The position numbers and the translations under genes were made by a program. The notes below the pieces were generated by a model, which did not search any database, had not been told where the DNA came from, and saw nothing but the letters and a program-made list of their open reading frames with translations. From contig JADGKB010000045.1 in the NCBI GenBank assembly GCA_027604185.1, positions 41,742-105,741 on the forward strand: a stretch of 64,000 bases of DNA, in the 5' to 3' direction. Positions 45,166 through 56,700 of the stretch are shown here, in pieces (position 1 is the stretch's first letter; every line of letters starts with the position of its first letter). The DNA is from Boothiomyces macroporosus. Taxonomy: Eukaryota; Chytridiomycota; Chytridiomycetes; Rhizophydiales; Terramycetaceae.

Positions 45166-47359
45166 TTGTTTCATTTTTCCATGGATATCAAACCCAGTTT
45201 CAACACCGCAAGTGATTACCAGGGACCGCCAGTCTATAATCCACAAGTTTTACCGTATCAGTGTGATCTCGAAGGGTGCTTCATGCAATTCCAATCACCT
45301 GAACTATTAACAGTACACCTGCATTCACATTCACCAAACATACTGGTGTGTGATAAGTGCCAATTTGCTTGTTTGCAGCCGCAATCATTTCAAAACCACC
45401 AACTTGCACACGAGGCATCATTTCGATGTGAATTTCCAAATTGCGGATTTGAAGCGCATGATGCGCTTGGTTTACAACTACACTCTACCACACATACGCC
45501 TGAAAAGTTATTGCAATGCGATGAATGTGAATTTTCAACAAAATATAGTCAATCTCTTAAATTACACAAGTTACAGCATACTGGAGAGAAACCTTTTGTG
45601 TGCGATGCTGAAGGATGTAATTATGCTGCTCGTTCCACTTCAGCACTAAATACGCACAAAAAGAAGCATAATGGAGAACAAATATCATGTGACTATCCAG
45701 ATTGTGATTACAGAACCACTACAAACGCAAGGTAACGATTATCTAAGAAGATTAAAGGTCCATAAGCAAAAGCACACGGGAGAAAAGCCCTTCAAATGTG
45801 ACCATCCTGGGTGTGAATTTGCGTCGGCGTATCATTCAGCACTTTATACTCACAAAAAGTCGCACACAACCCAAAAAATCCAAGGAATACACTTGGATGG
45901 CCCTAATGAAGACTTCAAGTGCAGTTTGTGTGATTTTAAAAGTTCCGATTCGGATGAAATTACTCACCATTTGATGGAGCATGATGGAATGAATGGAAAT
46001 GACGAATTAGAACCAGATCGGACTCCAATGAAAGCTACAGATGCATCCAGTCCGCCATCAAATGAAAAAAGATTTGTGTGTGATTTTGAAGGCTGTGATT
46101 ATACATCAAATTTGGCAGGTACAAATCACCTTAATTTAGGTCCATTTAAAACACATTCAATGATTCATACAGGAGAAAAACCATTTAAATGCGATCATGA
46201 AAATTGCGATTATGCAGGTAACTATAGACTAAGAACAGGTCGATCTGCCACAACACTTCGAATTCATAAAATGATTCATTTAGATGACAAAGACAAGCCG
46301 TTTGTCTGTGACGCTCCAGGATGTGATTATTCTTGTAATCAAGGTATTTTTATATTAAATCGAGCAACTACTTTAAAACTACACAAAGCGAAACACGAAG
46401 GGAATGAAGTTTGCGACTTTGAAGGGTGTGGATATAGATGTAGAAGCGTTAGAGATATGACAATTCACAGAAAGAAGCATTTGGGAATAGTTGAATCAAC
46501 TTCTACTGGGCACTCTCGCCAAGCTTCTGCAGACGGCAATCACAAGAGAGAGGCAAGCAGTGAAAAGCTTTTTGAATGTACATTTGAGGACTGTGAATTT
46601 GTTACAAAATCCTATAGTTCTCTAAAAACACATAAAATGATTCACACGTACTTTTTTAGTAACCATAGTGGAGAAAGGCCGTTTGTGTGTGATTTTGAAG
46701 GATGTACCTATGCATGTAGATTAGCTTCAACTCTTCGGACCCATAAAATGATTCACAGGTATTACTATCCTTAAAAAAGTGGAGAGAAGCCGTTTGTTTG
46801 TGATTACGAAGGGTGCGACTACCGATGTAATCAATCTGGAACTCTGAAAATACACAAAATGAAGCATAGGTACGGATATCTAACTTTAGTGGAGAAAAGC
46901 CTTACGTGTGTGATTTTGAAGGATGTACCTATGCATGTGTTACCTCTGGCACATTAAAGATTCACAAGACGACGCACACGTAAGGCTTTTTCTAATAGTA
47001 GTGGCGAAAAACCATTTGTGTGTGATTTTCCCGGCTGTACTTATCGATGTAATCAATCTGGAACATTGCGGTCACATAAGCAAAAGCATTATGGAAATGA
47101 ACTTTTTTATTGCGATCATTATGGTTGCGGATACCGATGCAGGAGCTCTAGAGATCTCACCATTCACAAGAAGAGACACAACCAAAGCTACAATGAAGAA
47201 GAAGAGGAAGAGGAAGACGATCAAGAAGAAATCGAATCAGATGGATCCTTGTTTGACGACGACGAAGAAAATTATGAAAATAATATCGCCAAACCGGTGG
47301 TGAAGAAAAGAAGATTAGGTTCCCATAGTGCTAATTTCCAATCGAGATTGTTTGAATAA
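45166..47359 (+). CDS. C2H2 zinc-finger protein with more than 12 fingers, 675 aa
   Basis: Putative DNA-binding protein. Fingers follow C-x4-C-x12-H-x3-H with core CDFEGCxY, joined by TGEKPF-type linkers. Nine exons (2028 nt) join after removing introns 45732-45750, 46119-46139, 46218-46238, 46344-46364, 46648-46668, 46759-46779, 46870-46889 and 46980-47001. Introns at 46119, 46218 and 46344 are 21 nt and in frame. Removing them restores exactly 12 residues between Cys and His, direct support for these introns. Those near 46648-47001 fall in the linker codon (HT/S-GEKPF) and leave 90-nt exons carrying one finger each. The C-terminus has an acidic run (EEEEEEDDQEE) and a basic tail. A second possible start is 45181. 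It is not TFIIIA-like. Confidence 0.87.
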
Positions 47360-47398
47360 TTTTAATACATAATTTAAGTTTACTTTTTTCCCAAAAAA

Positions 47399-48274
47399 AT
47401 GCAATCAGAAGTATACCCAGAAAAGGAGGAATACAGACACAAAACAAAGAACTACTGCACGTGTGATGAGCAGTATAATCCCGACTTGTTCTACATTCAA
47501 TGCGAAGCTTGCGATCAATGGTTTCATGGCAAGTGTGTCTCAATCACTGAAGACACCAGCACTCAAATAATCAAATGGTTCTGCGCCAGCTGTGTGGGAA
47601 AAGGCAGTGTGATCCAATGGAAACCAAAGTGTGCGAGAACAGATTGTCAAGAACTATCTCGATCGTCTAGCAACTATTGCTCATCCAATTGTAAAATAAC
47701 TGTAGCAAAATCTCAGGTATGTGGATTGGTAAAATCATTGAAGCCTCGACAGTCTAAAAGTGATAGAACAGCAAAAGTTGAAAGGTTAAAGTCACTTGTT
47801 CAAAATAGAAAGAGGAGGGAGCAGCTCATTCGTCTGTTGGAAAAGAGACAAGTGCTAATAGACTTGTGTATTGAACGTAAATACCAAATATCCCAGCACA
47901 TTCAGCAGAGGATATGTGGGTTTGACGAAAGGATTTGTACTGGCTGGGTACGTTCTTTGAAGCATTTGGAAGATCTTCCAGACGCAATCGGCACGGATCT
48001 CCATAATAGTACAGATGAAACGGATATGCAAGTAGAGAAAATTGAAACAGAGAAGGAAACAGAGGACCCAAATGTTGAAGCTCAAATTGCGCAACCCAAA
48101 GAATATTGCACATTAAGCAAATGCCCCAGACATGAAGGGTGGGAATATACCAAGAATGCAGAAGTGGAGGCGGAATTAGAAGAGCAAATTCAGTTGTACT
48201 ACCAGGAAAAAGTATTGGAAATAGGGCTTAAAGTGAGTCTAAAGAAAGATTCACTTTCAATAAATGTCGCATGA
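47399..48274 (+). CDS. SPP1: Spp1/CXXC1-type PHD-finger protein (COMPASS subunit), 291 aa
   Basis: Reader of H3K4 methylation in the Set1/COMPASS complex. PHD finger at residues 19-65: YCTCDEQYNPDLFYIQCEAC, then DQWFHGKCVSI and WFCASC. It is followed by the second Cys-rich element of Spp1 proteins, WKPKCARTDCQE with NYCSSNC. The basic middle (RKRREQLIRLLEKRQ) is helical, and a late CPRHEGW motif matches the C-terminal Cys/His element of the family. No CXXC DNA-binding domain is present, as in yeast Spp1. No intron. The start is 39 nt after the zinc-finger gene and the stop is 2 nt from an opposing ORF stop. Confidence 0.8.
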   Translation: MQSEVYPEKEEYRHKTKNYCTCDEQYNPDLFYIQCEACDQWFHGKCVSITEDTSTQIIKWFCASCVGKGSVIQWKPKCARTDCQELSRSSSNYCSSNCKITVAKSQVCGLVKSLKPRQSKSDRTAKVERLKSLVQNRKRREQLIRLLEKRQVLIDLCIERKYQISQHIQQRICGFDERICTGWVRSLKHLEDLPDAIGTDLHNSTDETDMQVEKIETEKETEDPNVEAQIAQPKEYCTLSKCPRHEGWEYTKNAEVEAELEEQIQLYYQEKVLEIGLKVSLKKDSLSINVA

Positions 48275-48276
48275 AT

Positions 48277-48483
48277 TCATTGAGCTCGGCTGTGTTTCTT
48301 GATTAGTAAATGCGGTTTCAGAACCTTGTGAACTTTAATGAGGCTTCTCAGCAATTGGAGCGGGTCTACCCAGAATGGAAATGGATTTAATTGCAAGTAT
48401 AAGCTTTCCATTCGCCTTTCGAATTCACCCGTTGGTTTTCCTTTGAGTATTTTGTGAACCACCTCAATGGGAAGAAAAGGCAA
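48277..48483 (-). CDS. Hypothetical small protein, 68 aa
   Basis: Minus-strand ORF, MPFLPIEVVHKILKG at its N-terminus (F-box-like but too short to call) and a Lys/His-rich C-terminus. Its stop lies 2 nt from the stop of the Spp1 gene. No family is recognised, and it could be chance. Convergent stop spacing of this kind is, however, the rule in this window. Confidence 0.35.
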   Translation of the reverse strand: MPFLPIEVVHKILKGKPTGEFERRMESLYLQLNPFPFWVDPLQLLRSLIKVHKVLKPHLLIKKHSRAQ

Positions 48484-48795
48484 AAGTGTGTCTGTGCATG
48501 GGCCGCTTTTGGCCTTGAAATGGGAAATAATGCGGGGTTTGATTGAAGAAACAAATTTACAAAAAAAGCAAGAGGGAAAATCGGCTGGGATAAAACCGAT
48601 CGATACTAAAATTTCTTGTTTTTTAATTTAATTGTGATTTTCATTCAGGCAGAATGGAGAAGCCATCCTCATGAAACAACTCAAAAAGGAAGTCGGACTG
48701 AATTCGCATTTTTGTGAAACGAATGGCCTAATGAAGTAAAGGACCAGAGCCAGCCCCAACCTATTTATAAAGGTTTTTTTCCTCCCTGAAACCTA
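48484..48795. promoter_or_regulatory. Intergenic region with TATA-like box before the GATA-like gene
   Basis: A 312-nt spacer. TATAAA at 48766-48771 is 24 nt before the GATA-like start codon, following a GC-richer AGCCAGCCCC patch. Because this distance is short, either the 5' UTR is nearly absent or the box is fortuitous. No RNA gene seen. Confidence 0.35.
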
Positions 48796-49767
48796 ATGTC
48801 AGAACAGTCGTTTAGAGATAAATACTACCAAGCGCTTGAAACTCAAATATCGCATTTGAAAACAATCAATGAACTGACAGAGAAGATTGATATCTTGCAA
48901 AAAGAGTGTGACTTGAAAGGACAGCAAATCGAAGAGCTGAACAAGAGGGTTGACTTGCAAGCAAGAAAGCTGCCGTCTCCTATCAACAAATCGCCTGGAT
49001 CGGATACTAATAGCTTATTAAAAGCTACCGGTATCAAATGCAGCAGCTGCATCAATGATATTGATGACGAATTGAAAGCAGACCCTTTCTTCACTGGTGT
49101 GTACAAATGTCAAGACTGCAGAAGACCAAAACCATATAATAGTTCTCCAAAAAATAGTCCGCCTAAACTGAACAGCCCCCCAAAAGCATTCCAAAGTCCT
49201 GGAAAGGTACTTGACAGTCCTTTGAAATCATTCCACAGTCCCAGCTCTGCATTTGAAAGCAATCCTTCTCCTGTTCAAAAGTTGGAGCGGATGGTAGAGT
49301 CCAAAGTTACAGACACATCAGTCCCTATTCAAGTAACAGCTACACCTGCTCCCATTCAGGTTTCTACTCCCGCTGCATTCAGGAACGAAACTATCTCTCA
49401 GTACGAAGTATGTAAATCTTGTGCAGCTTTATTCACAGAAGGTAGCTGGGCTCCTAAAGGGACTATGTTGTGTAAAAAATGCTTCAGAGCACAAACTGGA
49501 AGCAAAGGTGTAATGAATAGAACTTGTAATCAGTGCAATGCGGCATCTACGTCCAAGTGGTACAGCGACAGATATAATATTGGTGCTCATATATGTAAAA
49601 GCTGCTATTCAAAACGAAGAACTATGGAAAAGCTCCGCAGTACATGTAATCAGTGCAAGACTGATAAATCCATCAGATGGTATCTTGACAGTTTCGATAT
49701 TAGTAAACGACTCTGTCTCGAGTGCTTTGAAAACAAGAAAAAGCCAAAGATATCTCAAGTCATTTAA
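48796..49767 (+). CDS. GATA-like multi-zinc-finger protein, 323 aa
   Basis: The N-terminal 60 residues form a coiled coil (QALETQISHLKTINELTEKI). Four Cys4 elements follow: IKCSSCINDIDDE...CQDC, CKSCAALFTEG...CKKC, CNQCNAASTSKW...CKSC and CNQCKTDKSIRW...CLEC. The last two (C-x2-C-x19-C-x2-C with S-K/R-W-Y) resemble GATA-type fingers. The middle (about 115-190) repeats short SPxK and NSPPK-like units, a possible phosphorylation or disordered region. No intron detected. Probably a transcription regulator; targets unknown. The multiplicity of fingers is not that of classical one- or two-finger GATA factors, so I give no gene symbol. Confidence 0.7.
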   Translation: MSEQSFRDKYYQALETQISHLKTINELTEKIDILQKECDLKGQQIEELNKRVDLQARKLPSPINKSPGSDTNSLLKATGIKCSSCINDIDDELKADPFFTGVYKCQDCRRPKPYNSSPKNSPPKLNSPPKAFQSPGKVLDSPLKSFHSPSSAFESNPSPVQKLERMVESKVTDTSVPIQVTATPAPIQVSTPAAFRNETISQYEVCKSCAALFTEGSWAPKGTMLCKKCFRAQTGSKGVMNRTCNQCNAASTSKWYSDRYNIGAHICKSCYSKRRTMEKLRSTCNQCKTDKSIRWYLDSFDISKRLCLECFENKKKPKISQVI

Positions 49768-49864
49768 TTTCGTAACTATATAAATCTCATTATTTAATAT
49801 TAGTAATTGTTTTGCGTTTTTTTCGCCCTCAATGTAAACAAATACATAATGACAATCAAACAGA

Positions 49865-49872
49865 TATAAATA
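49865..49872 (+). promoter_or_regulatory. TATA-like box upstream of the chitin-deacetylase-like gene
   Basis: TATAAATA lies 25 nt before the start codon at 49898. The position suggests a core promoter with a very short 5' UTR, or transcription starting close to the ATG. Sequence match only. Confidence 0.35.
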
Positions 49873-49897
49873 GCCACATTGAGAAAGAAGCTCAAAA

Positions 49898-51329
49898 ATG
49901 CTTGCTCAATTTTGTTTGATACTAGCGGTGAAGTCTACAATCACCTATCCAGCATTTGGAAAATTAGCCCCTGAAATACCATCTTTTGTGTCTGCATACG
50001 ACCTATCCCAAGTTCCAAATTACGCACAAACGCATCCTACAAACAACGGCGGTTTGCCAGACTGCCCATCTTCAGACAGTACTTGCAGATTTTCTTGCTC
50101 TGGATGTACGAGAACAACGGATATTGTTGGATGTTCCAGCTACAAGAGTTGGGCTTTTACTTTTGAAGACGGTTTGCTTTTGCTAATTATAGGACCTACT
50201 TATGCAACTACTACTTTACTATCTACTCTTTCATCAAACAATATCAAAGGCACTTTCTTCGTTACTGGATCCTATGCCTACACAAACCAAGATATTCTTA
50301 AAAATGCATACAATGCTGGTCATCAAATTGGTATCAAAGGTTGGAGCGGTCTCAGTATGACCTCATTATCAACAGCGGCAGTTGTCTCTGAAATTGAATA
50401 CTCACTTCAAATTGTGTATCAAGTCCTAGGTGTTCGTCCAAAATACTTTAGACCAAACTTGGGAGATTTGGGTACTTTAGTTACTAATATTAGATGACAG
50501 AGTTCGAGCAATTTTAAAGGCAATGGGGTTGACACCAGTTCTTTACAACTATGACACTATGGATTATAAATTGCTAATCGCACGTACTACATTCCCATCT
50601 GGGAATATAAACACTGGGATGCAGTCATTTGTGAATACCCGAACCTCGGGAACTTTGGGAGGAATTTCAGTGCACACTGACTTGGATTTAATCACAGTCA
50701 ATTTGGTACCATCGCTCATCAATATTGTTGTTGGAGCAAACTTGAGCCCAGTCACTGTTGCTCAATGTATCGGAGACTCTAATCCATATACGTCTGGATC
50801 CGTGATTGTCCCATCTGCTCCAAATCCTCCACCAACTGGAATCTATCAGGCTGTAGCTAGCAAAACTAACAGCTGGGCAGCCGCAGCAGCATCTTCTGTA
50901 GCAGCGGCAGCGGCGGCAACGTCATCATCTATAGCAGCAGCAGCAGCGGCGAAATCATCATCTATGGCAGCAGCAGCAGCAACGTCATCATCTATAGCAG
51001 CAGCAGCAGCAATGTCATCATCTATGGCAGCAGCAGCAATGTCATCATCTATAGCAGCAGCAGCAATGTCATCATCTATGGCAGCAGCAGCAGCAGCGCA
51101 ATCATCAGCAAATGCAGCTATTACCACTCAATCTACTGCTGCGGCAAGTGGCACGTCATCACCAAGTGTAGCATTTTCACCTGCGAATAACGACGGACAA
51201 TATTCTACCACTTCTCAACCTCTACCTTCTGCATCATTTTCTACCAAATATTCTAGTGAATCATTTGAAGGAGGCGCTCTATGGGCAATTATATTATCCC
51301 TGTTTGGTGCACTTTTGCAATTTTTCTAA
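49898..51329 (+). CDS. Chitin-deacetylase-like (NodB) surface protein, probably inactive, 462 aa
   Basis: Secreted, wall-associated polysaccharide deacetylase relative. It begins with a signal peptide (LAQFCLILAVKS). Introns 50172-50192 (21 nt, in frame) and 50472-50493 (22 nt) are removed. The NodB domain keeps WAFTFEDGPTY (normally TFDDGP), GTFFVTGSYAY and YFRPNLGDLDD. The metal-binding His pair (H-S/T-xxx-H-xx-L) is replaced by GIKGWSGLSMTSL, and the catalytic-base Asp is Glu. It probably binds chitin-like polymer without deacetylating it. The C-terminus has an Ala/Ser repeat (50870-51120) and ends in a hydrophobic tail (ALWAIILSLFGALLQFF), consistent with a GPI anchor. Such wall proteins are typical of fungi. 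Confidence 0.83.
50876..51115 (+). repeat. Trinucleotide-rich Ala/Ser repeat in the deacetylase-like gene
   Basis: Eight or nine imperfect units of SSMA(A)n or SSIA(A)n, encoded by GCA/GCG runs and TCATCATCT, with variable unit length (about 27-36 nt). It forms a spacer between the NodB domain and the membrane-anchor tail, and is likely length-variable by slippage. Confidence 0.8.
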
Positions 51330-51395
51330 ATATATTTGTTCGATTTGTATCTAGCATGTGGCGTTGTTTTATGACGCGCAAGAGTTAAACCTTTC

Positions 51396-53717
51396 ATGGA
51401 CAAACTTTTAGACAGCCTCTCTAAACAAGAAGATCTACAAGACACGCTGGTCCAAACCCAGTTACAAACCTTGTATCTAAAGCAACAAGAGCTCCAAGCG
51501 TTAGCTGAGAAGCTCGCCCAGCTTGAAAACACTCAAATGACCCAAGAACAAGCAAACCAAATACAACAAGAAACCTTACGTATGAAACAAAAACTCGAAT
51601 TTTTCAACACTGAAAGTTCTACTACTCTGCAAATCGATGAAGAACAGTTTGACGGTACTATTACTACTGCAGGTGCAGGGCAAGAAATGGAGGAAGATGC
51701 TATCCTTGATCAACTACTAAATGATAGTGTCGTTCGTGAAAAGTTGACGCAGCTGAGACAGCAATCTCTCGAGCTAAATTATCTTGAAGATCAGTTGGCT
51801 AACTTGAAAATGCTCAAGCAAAAGATGAAAGAAAAGCAAGAGATCCTCTCGCAAGTGTCTGAAGAAAACATGGAAGAGAGCTTAAAGAAGCTGTCTCACG
51901 AAAATATCGAAAGTGAGTTGGAGCGTTCGGAACAGGCTTATCAAGAATTTCAAAACTTGAAACACGATGCTCACCAACACGAATTAGACAATGAACATCA
52001 AGAATTGCTTACACTTATCAACGCAATGTCCAAGCATTTGGAATCGTTGGAAGAACAGCAAATGGAAATTCAGAATCAAGCTGAACAGACAGAAGAACCA
52101 CCTGCCAAAAATCCAACGGATGATGGTGCTGCAATTGAACAGCTAATGACAAGATTATTTGAAGCCAGTGTTAAAGAATCTGAAGAACAATCAAAACCTC
52201 ATCCAGCGATGGAGCTTGAAGATGGTGAAGTACAGGAGACTATTGATCCACCACTGCAACAAAACGAAGATGATGAAGATGAAAAAACTCTTGAGGGGAC
52301 GTATTTGAAAATTCAATTCGCCATCGAGGTATTTTCCATTAACATAGCAAATTTCCCAGCAAATCAAAGAAGTAAAGGATTCTGAAAGGCTAATCCAGAC
52401 TGAAAAAGAGCGCAGTTACTATGATTTGGTCTTGGGCAAACTACAATCTCAACTTCAAGAACTCGTTGATATTCAGGTATCATATTTTTAATTTAGAACA
52501 AAATTTCAATGTACAGGAATATTCTTACTGAAGATGAAAAGTTTTACATTGCCCAAGATGATTTGCGCCAAGCCGTTGCTGAAGAAATGTACTTGTATAA
52601 TTTATCATTAGTCCTCCACCAGTAGCAAAAGAAGCTTGGAGTGAACATCAAGATCAGAAGCCACCACTTCCAAAAACTGCTGAAAGTGTAATTGCAACCA
52701 AAAAGAAATGCTGTTGCAAAAAAGAATCAAACAGCTCTGTCGAAACATCCACCAGCATTGAAAGCGAAATTCCTAAAGCTCCGCATTCCACACCACTCCC
52801 CGAATCTTTGTCTGAAACCACTGCCACTGAGGAAGTGTTAAAGTCTACATCCACTTTTCTTCCAGTCGAAGAGCCTTGCGTGATTAAATCACCTTCTGCG
52901 GTTCAAGACAAGGTTTATCATGAGCTGTTTGAATTCAAAACCAAATTGTCCAAGCCGTCCAGCAGGGCAGCGAGTGTAACCACCAACACACCAGAAACAC
53001 CACGGTTGAGAAAGTATTCGTGTTTTGACATAGATTATTTGCAAAGCATAAGGATGAAATCTACAGGAATGCAGCAAGTGTAGTTTCTGCTTTTGAAACT
53101 AAACCCCACTTTATTTTGTCTCTTTTTAAAAAGCTCAAGTTATTGGCAAATAGTGAATCGGCATTACAGCAAATTCAATTATTGGTCGATGATCTAGTTG
53201 AGCATTTGGACGATGAAGAAGAATCAGAGATTGAGTGTGTACCATCAAAGAGTGAAACAAGAGAATCAGCAAAGAATTCACAGCAAGCCCACATCCATGT
53301 ACCTACTTATTAATCAAGTTATCGAATCAAACTCACATTGCTTCTTTAGTAATCGGACAACCTCATCTTTTATCTTTTGATGAAAAGATAATCAAAGAAT
53401 TAACTTTGCATGTGAATTCAATCATTTATTCTCAGCTCACTACTCCAGCTTATGGACACGCGCTTTGTGATTCAGACTCTGCTTTGGAACTGATTGAGCG
53501 TTATCGACCTATGCTTCACGCCACTCTGGTTGGATATACAGGAAAAGAAGTGCTTTCAAATTGGCTTAGAATGGTGAAGGATATCAACAGGTTCATTGAT
53601 AAAGTCTTTGATTGGGAGTCTCCTGAAAATGATTGCGGGAATGAAAACCCGCTTGAAGTGTTAAATCGAGGTAACAGCTGTCTAAAATCAGTCTCTGGCT
53701 TTACTTTAGCACATTGA
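51396..53717 (+). CDS. PCM1-like coiled-coil protein, about 739 aa
   Basis: The first 310 residues are long Gln/Glu-rich coiled coil. After removing introns 52329-52347, 52477-52496, 52589-52611, 53014-53033 and 53299-53318, the C-terminal half contains a segment much like the C-terminal domain of animal PCM1: EIYRNAASVVSAFETKPHF, then ILSLFKKLKLLAN and IQLLVDDLVEHL (PCM1: IYxxVATLISxNExRPHFLIELFxxLQLL...LQDIV, from memory). That domain is readable only after the 20-nt intron at 53014. A Cys-rich patch (KKKCCCKKE) and Ser/Thr/Pro linker lie between. PCM1 scaffolds centriolar satellites. With CEP76 nearby, a centrosomal role is plausible but inferred. An optional in-frame 21-nt intron near 53672 would shorten the tail. 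Confidence 0.68.
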
Positions 53718-53783
53718 CGGAGGATACTAATACATTTTTTGATTGTTTTAAGTTATATAATGTCATTTATTATTCAAATTTGT

Positions 53784-56700
53784 CTAGATGACTAAAATAC
53801 TTGATCTGCTCTCTAGAATGAACGTGGTGAAGAGCCTTCGGAAACCATTCAAACTAGGATACCGTTCAAGCCCAGCTGATCCCCACCCAATTTGAAACGT
53901 TCCTTGAACGAGTTTCTGGTATTGCTTTTCATGATTTTCTGAAATGCTTTGCATCAGCTTGTTTATGTGGCCTTCCATCGATCGATTGATCCTTCTTTCC
54001 AATAGATTATTGAACAGTGCTTGGATGGTTGTTGGTCTAACAATAGCCAACGCGAAAACTGTGTTTGCAGCATCATCCAAGATTGTAGTATCCAACGGCT
54101 TGATTAATAGCGCCTCCATGGTTTCGCTTAAGAGAGTATCAAGTGCAGGGTACAAGTAGGATATGTCAGAGTGACCTGATATTAGTTATAATTACCAGTG
54201 CTAGACTCTGACCAAGCAAACAAAGCAAGAGATTGGATAGCTTTCAGTGAGTATCCAGGTATACGGCCAATAGAGAGTGTAATTCCGAAAATCAAAGATT
54301 GCACCAAGCTGTTGAGTAACGATACAGGCAAAGTTGATAACCTATCTGGAAAGTATTCCACTAGCAAGCTCACTAAATGCATATAGTCCAAGCACAAGCG
54401 TGGAAACTCTAGCATTTCTTTGGTAATTAAACCAAGTAGGTTATTGACACCAACAAATACAACCTTTGAAACATCAATGTCTCCTTCATTCTTTTGCATT
54501 CTAGCCAAAACAGTTTCACGTTCTGAGTTAATTAGAATTACCAAATCCTTCATATTCGGAAGCAATCAATCCTGCTAAAAGTTCAAGAAGAACAGACAAA
54601 TCTTCGTACAATTCTTCCTCATCTAAAGATTGGCTTGATCGATGTCTTCCGCTTTCATTCTTTGCATAGACCTGGATAAGTTCCAAGACTGCATGGTAGA
54701 GTAATTGACAATGCTGCGGTTGTAAAGCGTCGAAACTTTGGTTTTTTACCAAATCTTTGAAAATTGTGACAATATATAACTCTACATCTGAGTGAGCTTT
54801 ATAGATGTCCAATAATTTAATGAATGATGAAAAGTGTTTTCCACAAGTTTCAAATATTTGGACGGTAGTAGTTTCATCAACTGATAAAGCAAGACCGCCA
54901 AACAATTCCAAAGCCACAATAACTCTTTCTCTAGTAACTGTAGTTTCAAAGTGCTGACTGAAATCAGGGCTATGGATAATGGAGTTTAGAGATCCTTCTA
55001 TGGCATCACTCAAGTTCTTGAAATAAGAGTTCCTGACTGCATCTTCAGTGGCATGGGTAGCAGTGTAGACAATTGTTTGTACAATTGGGCTATGGACTGT
55101 AGATGGAAGTCTTGAAATGTTTACCAAGAAGTAATGAACAATTTGAGTGAATTTTGCAGAGTTAATAACTGATTACCATTTGCTAGCATATGATCTCTAG
55201 TAGCCTTATTTTTTGAAAGCCCTTGCAATAATGTAATTATTTGGCTGACAATATCCAATTCTGTGTGCCAAATAACAGTATTCAATTCAATCTTGCTCAG
55301 AATAAAATCCAAAATCACAGGTGCCCCACCATTCAATCCACAGAATTCGTGTAGCGAATTGCTTTTGTTAAAATAAGGTACCTTTTGATCGAATAGTCAT
55401 TCATGTTGGCGAAAAGATACGATGTTGCCCAGCGATCAGTGAACCAAAACAGTGTCTCTAATAAAAGTGGGCTGCAAGCGTCGTGTTGAGGAGAACCAAC
55501 AGGGAAACTTAGATAATCCAGTAAATTGAAGATGCATTTTGCCAAGTTTACTGAAGGATCGTTTTCTATTAAACAAGCACTGGAAACTTTAAGGACTGAA
55601 TTGGGAATCTGCGGTGTTTCTCCAAACGCTGAATCAGCTAAAACATGCCCACTGATAAGCACTGCCCAATGAATCTGTTCTTGAACCGCCATTAATTCAC
55701 CAGAAGCATCCCCAGAATCCGACTGGAACAACTGCGTCAATTGCTGGGTTTTTTGGGTGATGATGTTAATCAATTTTGAAAGAACTTGGTCAACTTTGAG
55801 TCTAGACAAGACACAAACATGTAATAGTTGGTCCGAGTATAATTCAACATCTTTCTGCATAAAATCATAAGACTCGTCATCTTCTTCATCAGCAACAGTG
55901 TGAATAACATGTACATCTATGTACTTGCTCACAATTTCAGCAGCAATTTCAGATAATAAAAATAGTATTTGGTTTTTGGCAGGGTCTGTCATTAATTGTT
56001 GAATTTCTTCTGGTGAATATTGGTCGAATTTTTCCACTAATTTAAAAAGATACTTACCAAATGCAGCCCACATTAACAAAATGTCATCTCCAGCATCCAA
56101 GAACCAGGTATCATCGACATTCCCCGCTTTTAAATCTAGGCAAATTACAGCTACTTGCCCCAACCCTTTCATAATTTCAGGAAACTCCGGAACTTTAGAC
56201 AACACATTAATATTTGAATATCTGAATATATGATTTGAGATTTGAGCCAAACTGTAAATTTTATCGGCAGTATCAACTTGATTTTGTGGATTAGCTATTT
56301 TATGTAGGACATTATTCAAGTACCCTTTGAATCCAACCATAAAGTTGTTGACGTAGACTTGTTGCATTTCTGGCGTTTCAAATATTGGGCCATGAACAGA
56401 AGCCAGTTGGGTAAGACAAGTGATGGTTTTGGAGCTCATATCTGGTTCATTAAAGTATACAGTTGATAACTGTCGTTAATGTTTGGAATACCTGAAAGAA
56501 CAGAGAAAGCAATTCAGGCACAAGTAAAACGTTGCGCCATTCAACTGGCAATTTCAATGGGTTCTTTTCCTTGTCCAAATTTTCATCTCTGCTACGAACA
56601 ATTGAAGATGCGTTGGCCACAAAGTTCCAACACAGTATTTTCTCTGCACAAGCCAGAGAAGCCCTTACTAAATCATGGTTAGTTTCGCCAACCATGTTTT

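Noticed and set aside
50846..51127. Minus-strand ORF of Asp/Ala repeats
   Set aside because: It is the reverse frame of the trinucleotide Ala/Ser repeat in the deacetylase-like gene and has no independent support.
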